From Tritrichomonas musculus (taxonomy: Eukaryota > Parabasalia > Tritrichomonadida > Tritrichomonadidae): 21,734 nt of DNA. The stretch's first letter is position 1. Each line of letters begins with the position of its first letter. Location of the stretch: contig JAPFFF010000485.1 of assembly GCA_039105265.1 (NCBI GenBank), forward strand, positions 1-21,734. The letters run 5' to 3'. A program made the translations under genes and the position numbers. The notes under the pieces are model-generated. The model worked only from the letters and a program-made list of their open reading frames with translations, did not search any database and was not told the DNA's origin. Below, piece by piece: positions 11,754 through 17,256 of the stretch.

Positions 11754-14700
11754 ATTCGGTATTGGAGTCTCATTAGAATAATTTTCTTGAGATTTAATTT
11801 CATAAATTTCAGATTTAAGTTGAGATATCATCGATTGCATTTCATCTAATCTAGAATCTTCTATGGTAGAAGAATCAACAGCTCGTTCTTCAACTGGTGC
11901 TGATGTAACTGCTTCTTGAATAGGACGTTTCTTTAATAATTTAACTTCATATTTAAGGCAACGAAGACATTTGAGATCTGATTTAAGTTTATCATTCTCT
12001 TGTCGAAGATTTGAAATTTCATCTTTAGCTTCTTGTGAGTTCTTTTCAGCTGTTGAAAGGCGCTCAAGAAGATCGTCTGGAATGGCGGCAGTAACTGGTG
12101 CTGAACGTTCTTCATTAGGTTTGCTTAATGCTTCCTGGTTTCGAAGTTTTAATAGTTTAATCTCATATTTAACGCATCGAAGTTCTTTCTTAAGCTTTTC
12201 GTTTTCAGTTTGGGCATCTATTGTATTCTTTTCAGCTGTTGAAAGGCGCTCAAGAAGATCGTCTGGAATGCTTGAGGTTTCAACTGAACGTTCTTCAGAC
12301 GATCGTTGTTTAAGTTTCCTAACTTCATACTTAAGGCATCTGAGATCACTCTTTAATTTCTCACCATCTTGAAGTAATGAATCGGATTGTTCTCGAGCAA
12401 CATTTGCATTGTTTTCAGCTTCGTTAAGACGTTCAAGAAGATCGTCTGGAATGGCGGTAGTAACTGGTGCTGAACGTTCTTCAACTGGTGCTGATGTAAC
12501 TGCTTCTTGAATAGGACGTTTCTTTAATAATTTAACTTCATATTTAAGGCAACGAAGACATTTGAGATCTGATTTAAGTTTATCATTCTCTTGTCGAAGA
12601 TTTGAAATTTCATCTTTAGCTTCTTGTGAGTTCTTTTCAGCTGAATTGGCTTTCTTTTCGGCTTCATTAAGACGTTCAAGAAGATCGTCTGGAATAGTGG
12701 CAGTAATTGGTGCTGAACGTTCTTCAACTGGTGCTGATGTAACTGCTTCTTGAATAGGACGTTTCTTTAATAATTTAACTTCATATTTAAGGCAACGAAG
12801 ACATTTGAGATCTGATTTAAGTTTATCATTCTCTTGTCGAAGATTTGAAATTTCATCTTTAGCTTCTTGTGAGTTCTTTTCAGCTGTTGAAAGGCGCTCA
12901 AGAAGATCGTCTGGAATGGCGGCAGTAACTGGTGCTGAACGTTCTTCATTAGGTTTGCTTAATGCTTCCTGGTTTCGAAGTTTTAATAGTTTAATCTCAT
13001 ATTTAACGCATCGAAGTTCTTTCTTAAGCTTTTCGTTTTCAGTTTGGGCATCTATTGTATTCTTTTCAGCTGTTGAAAGGCGCTCAAGAAGATCGTCTGG
13101 AATGCTTGAGGTTTCAACTGAACGTTCTTCAGACGATCGTTGTTTAAGTTTCCTAACTTCATACTTAAGGCATCTGAGATCACTCTTTAATTTCTCACCA
13201 TCTTGAAGTAATGAATCGGATTGTTCTCGAGCAACATTTGCATTGTTTTCAGCTTCGTTAAGACGTTCAAGAAGATCGTCTGGAATGGCGGTAGTAACTG
13301 GTGCTGAACGTTCTTCAACTGGTGCTGATGTAACTGCTTCTTGAATAGGACGTTTCTTTAATAATTTAACTTCATATTTAAGGCAACGAAGACATTTGAG
13401 ATCTGATTTAAGTTTATCATTCTCTTGTCGAAGATTTGAAATTTCATCTTTAGCTTCTTGTGAGTTCTTTTCAGCTGTTGAAAGGCGCTCAAGAAGATCG
13501 TCTGGAATGGCGGCAGTAATTGGTGCTGAACGTTCTTCAACTGGTGCTGATGTAACTGCTTCTTGAATAGGACGTTTCTTTAATAATTTAACTTCATATT
13601 TAAGGCAACGAAGACATTTGAGATCTGATTTAAGTTTATCATTCTCTTGTCGAAGATTTGAAATTTCATCTTTAGCTTCTTGTGAGTTCTTTTCAGCTGT
13701 TGAAAGGCGCTCAAGAAGATCGTCTGGAATGCTTGAGGTTTCAACTGAACGTTCTTCAGACGATCGTTGTTTAAGTTTCCTAACTTCATACTTAAGGCAT
13801 CTGAGATCACTCTTTAATTTCTCACCATCTTGAAGTAATGAATCGGATTGTTCTCGAGCAACATTTGCATTGTTTTCAGCTTCGTTAAGACGTTCAAGAA
13901 GATCGTCTGGAATGGCGGTAGTAACTGGTGCTGAACGTTCTTCAACTGGTGCTGATGTAACTGCTTCTTGAATAGGACGTTTCTTTAATAATTTAACTTC
14001 ATATTTAAGGCAACGAAGACATTTGAGATCTGATTTAAGTTTATCATTCTCTTGTCGAAGATTTGAAATTTCATCTTTAGCTTCTTGTGAGTTCTTTTCA
14101 GCTGTTGAAAGGCGCTCAAGAAGATCGTCTGGAATGGCGGCAGTAACTGGTGCTGAACGTTCTACAACTGGTGCTGGTGTGACTGCTTCTTGAATAGGAC
14201 GTTTCTTTAATAATTTAACTTCATATTTAATACATCGAAGTTCTTTCTTAAGCTTTTCGTTTTCAGTTTGTGCTTCTATAGCATTCCTCTGAGCCTCGTC
14301 AACTTTCTTTTGAAGATCGGAAGAGATGTCAGATTGAGCTGGAGCAGGACTTCGTTCAATGTTGCTATCTTCCTGTGACTTTAATTTTCGAACTTCATAC
14401 TTAAGGCATTTAATATCTTCTGTTAAATTGTTAAGCAATTGAGAATTAGCATATGATGATGACAAAGTGTTTTGTCCTGACAAGTCAGCTGTTCCTTGAA
14501 TAGGACGTTTCTTTAATAATTTAACTTCATATTTAAGGCAACGAAGACATTTGAGATCTGATTTAAGTTTATCATTCTCTTGTCGAAGATTTGAAATTTC
14601 ATCTTTAGCTTCTTGTGAGTTCTTTTCAGCTGAATTGGCTTTCTTTTCAGCTTCATTAAGACGTTCAAGAAGATCGTCTGGAATAGTGGCAGTAACTGGT

Positions 14701-16622
14701 GCTGAACGTTCTTCAACTGGTGCTGATGTAACTGCTTCTTGAATAGGACGTTTCTTTAATAATTTAACTTCATATTTAAGGCAACGAAGACATTTGAGAT
14801 CTGATTTAAGTTTATCATTCTCTTGTCGAAGATTTGAAATTTCATCTTTAGCTTCTTGTGAGTTCTTTTCAGCTGTTGAAAGGCGCTCAAGAAGATCGTC
14901 TGGAATGGCGGCAGTAACTGGTGCTGAACGTTCTACAACTGGTGCTGGTGTGACTGCTTCTTGAATAGGACGTTTCTTTAATAATTTAACTTCATATTTA
15001 ATACATCGAAGTTCTTTCTTAAGCTTTTCGTTTTCAGTTTGTGCTTCTATAGCATTCCTCTGAGCCTCGTCAACTTTCTTTTGAAGATCGGAAGAGATGT
15101 CAGATTGAGCTGGAGCAGGACTTCGTTCAATGTTGCTATCTTCCTGTGACTTTAATTTTCGAACTTCATACTTAAGGCATTTAATATCTTCTGTTAAATT
15201 GTTAAGCAATTGAGAATTAGCATATGATGATGACAAAGTGTTTTGTCCTGACAAGTCAGCTGTTCCTTGAATAGGACGTTTCTTTAATAATTTAACTTCA
15301 TATTTAAGGCAACGAAGACATTTGAGATCTGATTTAAGTTTATCATTCTCTTGTCGAAGATTTGAAATTTCATCTTTAGCTTCTTGTGAGTTCTTTTCAG
15401 CTGAATTGGCTTTCTTTTCGGCTTCATTAAGACGTTCAAGAAGATCGTCTGGAATGGCGGTAGTAATTGGTGCTGAACGTTCTTCAACTGGTGCTGATGT
15501 AACTGCTTCTTGAATAGGACGTTTCTTTAATAATTTAACTTCATATTTAAGGCAACGAAGACATTTGAGATCTGATTTAAGTTTATCATTCTCTTGTCGA
15601 AGATTTGAAATTTCATCTTTAGCTTCTTGTGAGTTCTTTTCAGCTGTTGAAAGACGTTCAAGAAGATCATCTGGAATGGATGTTTCGTATTGTTGTGAAA
15701 CTTCATTATTATTCTTATTAGAGAATTTTCCTTTTAGCCTTCTTACTTCATATTTCAAACATCTAAGATCATTGTTGAAATTTTGGCGTCCAGTTAATGA
15801 ACTATCAGCACTGAGTGAGGATTGAGTATTTTGTTTAAGCAATTTGATTTCATACTTAACGCATTTTAGATCTTTTCTCAATCTATCATTTTCAAATTTA
15901 GCATCCTGAACTGCTTCATTTGTTCTTGATAGCGAATTTTTAATGTCTTGAATATCTAAATCAGAAGAAATTGGAGCAGCTCTTTCCTGAACTGAGTTAA
16001 GTGGTGATACTTGATTCGAAGTGATTTGTCGTTCTTTTAACTTTTTAATCTCATATTTAAGGCATCTTATATTACGATCAATTTTCGAAATTTCAATCGA
16101 TGAAGATAAACTTTGAACATTTTGAGATTGAGCATTTTTGTTTTCATCAAGAATTTCATGAATACGTTTATTATCTTCCTGTAGATTGATGATTGTTTGC
16201 TGATAGTCCATACCAACTTGCTGTTTCAAAACGTTTATTTGTTGCTGTATTTGGGTCAATTCTGATGAACTTATATTTGTATGTTTCGATTCTGTCTTTG
16301 GACCATCATATGATTCCATAAATTCATCTACGCTTTTATCTACGAGCTTCTGAATTCGTTTGTCTAAATTTTTTCCCAAAATTTCATTAATCTTCATAAC
16401 TTCGGTATGAGCATAATCATTTAGAGTAGTAACACTATCGTTAAGCTCTTTTACATTTTTATTTGTCTCATCGATTCGAAAATTAACAGTAACTAATTCG
16501 GCAGTTCTTTGATCTTCAGTTCCTTTTCCTTGATTGTTTTGCAATTCAGACACATCACGCTCAACTTGTTCAAGTCGTGATAACAATTGTTGAATTGTTG
16601 GTTGATCACCAACTTCAGACAT
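1..16622 (-). CDS. Giant modular coiled-coil repeat protein, 3' end beyond the window
   Basis: This is one continuous frame of 5540 codons from ATG 16622-16620 to the left edge. I checked the frame at a dozen well-spaced points and all agree; I read the N-terminal part and every module junction directly and met no stop. The product exceeds 600 kDa at about 110 Da per residue. Residues 1-186 form a hydrophilic head. Later residues are modules: IPDDLL start, heptad coil, C-[LIV]-K-Y-E-[VI]-x-x-L-K signature, then a Pro/Ala/Glu linker. The first signature Cys is residue 187, the first IPDDLL is residue 316, and the homogenised array starts near residue 1624. I see no signal peptide, membrane segment or catalytic motif. 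Within the modules Trp is absent, Phe is very rare, and Cys lies almost only in the signature. A role as a structural fibre or scaffold (for example a flagellar-root or cortical fibre) is inferred from the coiled coils only; I do not recognise the family. No intron or clear promoter is visible. Confidence 0.93.
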   Translation of the reverse strand, partial: MSEVGDQPTIQQLLSRLEQVERDVSELQNNQGKGTEDQRTAELVTVNFRIDETNKNVKELNDSVTTLNDYAHTEVMKINEILGKNLDKRIQKLVDKSVDEFMESYDGPKTESKHTNISSSELTQIQQQINVLKQQVGMDYQQTIINLQEDNKRIHEILDENKNAQSQNVQSLSSSIEISKIDRNIRCLKYEIKKLKERQITSNQVSPLNSVQERAAPISSDLDIQDIKNSLSRTNEAVQDAKFENDRLRKDLKCVKYEIKLLKQNTQSSLSADSSLTGRQNFNNDLRCLKYEVRRLKGKFSNKNNNEVSQQYETSIPDDLLERLSTAEKNSQEAKDEISNLRQENDKLKSDLKCLRCLKYEVKLLKKRPIQEAVTSAPVEERSAPITTAIPDDLLERLNEAEKKANSAEKNSQEAKDEISNLRQENDKLKSDLKCLRCLKYEVKLLKKRPIQGTADLSGQNTLSSSYANSQLLNNLTEDIKCLKYEVRKLKSQEDSNIERSPAPAQSDISSDLQKKVDEAQRNAIEAQTENEKLKKELRCIKYEVKLLKKRPIQEAVTPAPVVERSAPVTAAIPDDLLERLSTAEKNSQEAKDEISNLRQENDKLKSDLKCLRCLKYEVKLLKKRPIQEAVTSAPVEERSAPVTATIPDDLLERLNEAEKKANSAEKNSQEAKDEISNLRQENDKLKSDLKCLRCLKYEVKLLKKRPIQGTADLSGQNTLSSSYANSQLLNNLTEDIKCLKYEVRKLKSQEDSNIERSPAPAQSDISSDLQKKVDEAQRNAIEAQTENEKLKKELRCIKYEVKLLKKRPIQEAVTPAPVVERSAPVTAAIPDDLLERLSTAEKNSQEAKDEISNLRQENDKLKSDLKCLRCLKYEVKLLKKRPIQEAVTSAPVEERSAPVTTAIPDDLLERLNEAENNANVAREQSDSLLQDGEKLKSDLRCLKYEVRKLKQRSSEERSVETSSIPDDLLERLSTAEKNSQEAKDEISNLRQENDKLKSDLKCLRCLKYEVKLLKKRPIQEAVTSAPVEERSAPITAAIPDDLLERLSTAEKNSQEAKDEISNLRQENDKLKSDLKCLRCLKYEVKLLKKRPIQEAVTSAPVEERSAPVTTAIPDDLLERLNEAENNANVAREQSDSLLQDGEKLKSDLRCLKYEVRKLKQRSSEERSVETSSIPDDLLERLSTAEKNTIDAQTENEKLKKELRCVKYEIKLLKLRNQEALSKPNEERSAPVTAAIPDDLLERLSTAEKNSQEAKDEISNLRQENDKLKSDLKCLRCLKYEVKLLKKRPIQEAVTSAPVEERSAPITATIPDDLLERLNEAEKKANSAEKNSQEAKDEISNLRQENDKLKSDLKCLRCLKYEVKLLKKRPIQEAVTSAPVEERSAPVTTAIPDDLLERLNEAENNANVAREQSDSLLQDGEKLKSDLRCLKYEVRKLKQRSSEERSVETSSIPDDLLERLSTAEKNTIDAQTENEKLKKELRCVKYEIKLLKLRNQEALSKPNEERSAPVTAAIPDDLLERLSTAEKNSQEAKDEISNLRQENDKLKSDLKCLRCLKYEVKLLKKRPIQEAVTSAPVEERAVDSSTIEDSRLDEMQSMISQLKSEIYEIKSQENYSNETPIPNIPADLLERLSAAEKNALDAKQQASEAQEQTNALRQEGEKMKNELRCLKYEVKKLKERPIPEAVAPAPVEEHAAPAPAIPDDLLDRLSAAENNANAARNETNALRQEGEKLKNDLGCLKYEVKKLKERPTPAAPAPVEERAVEVPAIPDDLLERLSAAEKNALDAKQQASEAQEQTNALRQEGEKMKSDIKCLKYEVKKLKQRPIPEAVAPAPAIPDDLLDRLSAAENNANAARNETNALRQEGEKLKNDLGCLKYEVKKLKERPTPAAPAPVEERAVEVPAIPDDLLERLSAAEQKATRAEEQTNALRQEGEKMKNELRCLKYEVKKLKERPIPEAVAPAPVEEHAAPAPAIPDDLLDRLSAAENNANAARNETNALRQEGEKLKNDLGCLKYEVKKLKERPTPAAPAPVEERAVEVPAIPDDLLERLSAAEKNALDAKQQASEAQEQTNALRQEGEKMKSDIKCLKYEVKKLKQRPIPEAVAPAPAIPDDLLDRLSAAENNANAARNETNALRQEGEKLKNDLGCLKYEVKKLKERPTPAAPAPVEERAVEVPAIPDDLLERLSAAEQKATRAEEQTNALRQEGEKMKNELRCLKYEVKKLKERPIPEAVAPAPVEEHAAPAPAIPDDLLDRLSAAENNANAARNEVNALRQEGEKLKNDLGCLKYEVKKLKERPTPAAPAPVEERAVEVPAIPDDLLERLSAAEQKATRAEEQTNALRQEGEKMKNELRCLKYEVKKLKERPIPEAVAPAPVEEHAAPAPAIPDDLLDRLSAAENNANAARNETNALRQEGEKLKNDLGCLKYEVKKLKERPTPAAPAPVEERAVEVPAIPDDLLERLSAAEKNALDAKQQASEAQEQTNALRQEGEKMKSDIKCLKYEVKKLKQRPIPEAVAPAPAIPDDLLDRLSAAENNANAARNETNALRQEGEKLKNDLGCLKYEVKKLKERPTPAAPAPVEERAVEVPAIPDDLLERLSAVENNANAARNETTALRKEGERLKKDLKCIKYEVKKLKERPTPEPTTPAPNIPDDLLDRLSKAEKNAKEAKESAIESHRNANEAKDIANEAKDASAENKTQITSLRQENDRFKYELRCLKYEVKKLKERPIPEAVAPAPVEERSVETPAIPDDLLERLSAVENNANAARNETNALRKEGERLKKDLKCIKYEVKKLKERPTPEPTTPAPNIPDDLLDRLSKAEKNAKEAKESAIESHRNANEAKDIANEAKDASAENKTQITSLRQENDRFKYELRCLKYEVKKLKERPIPEAVAPAPVEEHAAPAPAIPDDLLDRLSAAENNANAARNEVNALRQEGEKLKNDLGCLKYEVKKLKERPTPAAPAPVEERAVEVPAIPDDLLERLSAAEKNALDAKQQASEAQEQTNALRQEGEKMKSDIKCLKYEVKKLKQRPIPEAVAPAPAIPDDLLDRLSAAENNANAARNETNALRQEGEKLKNDLGCLKYEVKKLKERPTPAAPAPVEERAVEVPAIPDDLLERLSAAEQKATRAEEQTNALRQEGEKMKNELRCLKYEVKKLKERPIPEAVAPAPVEEHAAPAPAIPDDLLDRLSAAENNANAARNEVNALRQEGEKLKNDLGCLKYEVKKLKERPTPAAPAPVEERAVEVPAIPDDLLERLSAAEQKATRAEEQTNALRQEGEKMKNELRCLKYEVKKLKERPIPEAVAPAPVEEHAAPAPAIPDDLLDRLSAAENNANAARNEVNALRQEGEKLKNDLGCLKYEVKKLKERPTPAAPAPVEERAVEVPAIPDDLLERLSAAEKNALDAKQQASEAQEQTNALRQEGEKMKNELRCLKYEVKKLKERPIPEAVAPAPVEEHAAPAPAIPDDLLDRLSAAENNANAARNETNALRQEGEKLKNDLGCLKYEVKKLKERPTPAAPAPVEERAVEVPAIPDDLLERLSAAEQKATRAEEQTNALRQEGEKMKNELRCLKYEVKKLKERPIPEAVAPAPVEEHAAPAPAIPDDLLDRLSAAENNANAARNETNALRQEGEKLKNDLGCLKYEVKKLKERPTPAAPAPVEERAVEVPAIPDDLLERLSAAEQKATRAEEQTNALRQEGEKMKNELRCLKYEVKKLKERPIPEAVAPAPVEEHAAPAPAIPDDLLDRLSAAENNANAARNETNALRQEGEKLKNDLGCLKYEVKKLKERPTPAAPAPVEERAVEVPAIPDDLLERLSAAEKNALDAKQQASEAQEQTNALRQEGEKMKSDIKCLKYEVKKLKQRPIPEAVAPAPVEEHAAPAPAIPDDLLDRLSAAENNANAARNEVNALRQEGEKLKNDLGCLKYEVKKLKERPTPAAPAPVEERAVEVPAIPDDLLERLSAAEKNALDAKQQASEAQEQTNALRQEGEKMKNELRCLKYEVKKLKERPIPEAVAPAPVEEHAAPAPAIPDDLLDRLSAAENNANAARNETNALRQEGEKLKNDLGCLKYEVKKLKERPTPAAPAPVEERAVEVPAIPDDLLERLSAAEQKATRAEEQTNALRQEGEKMKNELRCLKYEVKKLKERPIPEAVAPAPVEEHAAPAPAIPDDLLDRLSAAENNANAARNETNALRQEGEKLKNDLGCLKYEVKKLKERPTPAAPAPVEERAVEVPAIPDDLLERLSAAEQKATRAEEQTNALRQEGEKMKNELRCLKYEVKKLKERPIPEAVAPAPVEEHAAPAPAIPDDLLDRLSAAENNANAARNEVNALRQEGEKLKNDLGCLKYEVKKLKERPTPAAPAPVEERAVEVPAIPDDLLERLSAAEQKATRAEEQTNALRQEGEKMKNELRCLKYEVKKLKERPIPEAVAPAPVEEHAAPAPAIPDDLLDRLSAAENNANAARNEVNALRQEGEKLKNDLGCLKYEVKKLKERPTPAAPAPVEERAVEVPAIPDDLLERLSAAEKNALDAKQQASEAQEQTNALRQEGEKMKNELRCLKYEVKKLKERPIPEAVAPAPVEEHAAPAPAIPDDLLDRLSAAENNANAARNEVNALRQEGEKLKNDLGCLKYEVKKLKERPTPAAPAPVEERAVEVPAIPDDLLERLSAAEKNALDAKQQASEAQEQTNALRQEGEKMKNELRCLKYEVKKLKERPIPEAVAPAPVEEHAAPAPAIPDDLLDRLSAAENNANAARNEVNALRQEGEKLKNDLGCLKYEVKKLKERPTPAAPAPVEERAVEVPAIPDDLLERLSAAEQKATRAEEQTNALRQEGEKMKNELRCLKYEVKKLKERPIPEAVAPAPVEEHAAPAPAIPDDLLDRLSAAENNANAARNETNALRQEGEKLKNDLGCLKYEVKKLKERPTPAAPAPVEERAVEVPAIPDDLLERLSAAEKNALDAKQQASEAQEQTNALRQEGEKMKSDIKCLKYEVKKLKQRPIPEAVAPAPAIPDDLLDRLSAAENNANAARNETNALRQEGEKLKNDLGCLKYEVKKLKERPTPAAPAPVEERAVEVPAIPDDLLERLSAAEQKATRAEEQTNALRQEGEKMKNELRCLKYEVKKLKERPIPEAVAPAPVEEHAAPAPAIPDDLLDRLSAAENNANAARNEVNALRQEGEKLKNDLGCLKYEVKKLKERPTPAAPAPVEERAVEVPAIPDDLLERLSAAEKNALDAKQQASEAQEQTNALRQEGEKMKNELRCLKYEVKKLKERPIPEAVAPAPVEEHAAPAPAIPDDLLDRLSAAENNANAARNEVNALRQEGEKLKNDLGCLKYEVKKLKERPTPAAPAPVEERAVEVPAIPDDLLERLSAAEQKATRAEEQTNALRQEGEKMKNELRCLKYEVKKLKERPIPEAVAPAPVEEHAAPAPAIPDDLLDRLSAAENNANAARNEVNALRQEGEKLKNDLGCLKYEVKKLKERPTPAAPAPVEERAVEVPAIPDDLLERLSAAEKNALDAKQQASEAQEQTNALRQEGEKMKN
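7924..8877 (-). repeat. Tandem 477-bp insertion of long C modules within the A/B array
   Basis: Two direct copies (7924-8400 and 8401-8877, offset 477 bp or 159 codons) interrupt the A/B array. Each encodes a B-like module with changed core (SAVENNANAARNETNALRKE, KCIKYEV, linker TPEPTTPAPN) and a long C module. C contains the Ala/Lys/Glu-rich stretch AKESAIESHRNANEAKDIAN followed by EAKDASAENKTQITSLRQEN and DRFKYELRCLKYEV. C keeps heptad register for ten heptads and holds rare Phe and His residues. Homogenised A/B modules lie on both sides. Confidence 0.9.
11884..13551 (-). repeat. 834-bp tandem segmental duplication inside the giant gene
   Basis: Segments 11884-12717 and 12718-13551 are direct copies offset by 834 bp (278 codons). 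Each covers a D module, an F module with the unusual linker RNQEALSKPNEERSAP, and an E module with linker QRSSEERSVETSS. The copies differ mainly where a seven-residue (one-heptad) extension is present in one D module and absent in the other. A third, shortened D+E version follows at about 13560-13930. Confidence 0.85.
13921..15462 (-). repeat. 771-bp tandem segmental duplication inside the giant gene
   Basis: Segments 13921-14691 and 14692-15462 are near-identical direct copies offset by 771 bp (257 codons). Each contains a D module, a linker with the unusual V-V-E-R-S variant, the SSDLQKKVDEAQRNAIEAQ module and the SLS/YANSQLLNNLTEDIKCL module. The similarity decays near the outer edges, where GGAATGGCGGTAG and GGAATAGTGGCAG differ. 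The unit is a multiple of three, so the reading frame is unaffected. Confidence 0.85.
15678..16064 (-). repeat. Divergent founder-like KYE modules (residues 187-315)
   Basis: Three single-copy modules carry the signatures RCLKYEIKKLKE, KCVKYEIKLLK and RCLKYEVRRLK. They lack the IPDDLL start and the regular Pro/Ala linkers, and the separating sequences are Ser/Asn/Gln-rich. They resemble the downstream repeats only around the Cys-x-Lys-Tyr-Glu core and the following basic segment. This is what an old, no longer homogenised edge of a repeat array would look like. Confidence 0.8.
16065..16622 (-). other. Non-repeat N-terminal head of the giant protein (residues 1-186)
   Basis: The head starts MSEVGDQPTIQQLLSRLEQV and is rich in Gln, Asn, Glu, Asp and Lys. 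It reads as helical and partly coiled-coil, with stretches such as QQQINVLKQQV and LQEDNKRIHEILDENK. A Ser/Thr/Lys-rich break near residues 108-120 separates two helical parts. It has no Cys before the first signature at residue 187 and none of the IPDDLL modules. As the only non-repetitive part in the window it is the best region for homology searches and probably carries targeting or nucleation information; that role is inference. Confidence 0.75.
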
Positions 16623-17197
16623 TTAAAATATAAATAAACTTTTTCACTAAACATAAAAGTTTTTCAAAAAAACTGTTTTTTAAGGTGAAAAAAGAAAGGT
16701 TATATTATAGAAATCAAAGAAACTTTTTAAATAATCTTAAATACTTTTTGAATAAAAAATTACGTTAATTTGAAAATGAATTATCAAATGGCTGTACAAA
16801 AAAAAAAATATGTTTTAAAACTGTTATTATATTGAAAACTACGATGTAAATTAAAAACAAAAAATTAAAAAAACTATAAAACTAATTTAATGAAATAAAA
16901 AATATAAATATTCTAATTTTTAAAAATAATTTTTTAAGATAATATAGTTTTTTGATGATTGAAACTTTTTATTATTTATTGAAAAATATTTTGTGAGTTT
17001 TGATCGAATGTGAAATGATATATTTTTTGTGGCCAATTTTCATCGGGAAATTTTTCATTTATTAATTACTTCTTTTATCTAGTCACTAATTCTATTGAAA
17101 ATATTTTAAAAAAAATTTACTTCTATATCTAAAGTTTGGAAGATATCAAATAAAGAGATACCAAAATTTTTCAATTTTTTTTTTTATAGCGAGTTGG
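16623..17197. other. A+T-rich spacer upstream of the giant gene
   Basis: The sequence is dominated by runs of A and T. No open frame, tRNA or other RNA gene could be supported on either strand. The promoter of the minus-strand giant gene should lie in the first part, but I find no convincing initiator-like motif within the first 50 bases before its ATG. Confidence 0.6.
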
Positions 17198-17256
17198 GGG
17201 TAACAAGAAAATTTAATATTTATTGTGTTATTTATCGGGTAACCTTTACGGACATT

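Larger units (their letters stand above)
11754..15677 (-). repeat. Older mixed array of D, E and F coiled-coil modules (residues 316-1623)
   Basis: About 15 IPDDLLERL starts occur here, in several module types. D modules carry a doubled signature KCLRCLKYEVKLLKKRP and linker PIQEAVTSAPVEE. A longer D form has seven extra residues (NEAEKKANSAEKNSQ in place of STAEKNSQ). E modules read NEAENNANVAREQSDSLLQD before a single RCLKYEV. F modules are the shortest, with about five heptads and signature RCVKYEIKLLK. Two pairs lacking the IPDDLL start (SSDLQKK and SSYANSQ types) are interleaved. The last 126 bp (11754-11880) hold a unique segment around DSRLDEMQSMISQLKSEI that separates this array from the A/B array. 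Codon choice is more A+T-rich than in the A/B array. Confidence 0.88.

Noticed and set aside
1-16622. Identity with the Trichomonas P270 repeat antigen
   Set aside because: P270 is known for 333-bp (111-residue) repeats; the units here are 408-435 bp with a different motif set, so only the general idea of a tandem-repeat giant is shared.
16623-16700. Initiator motif for the giant gene
   Set aside because: The only TCAC string on the minus strand is more than 50 bases before the ATG and does not fit the consensus well.
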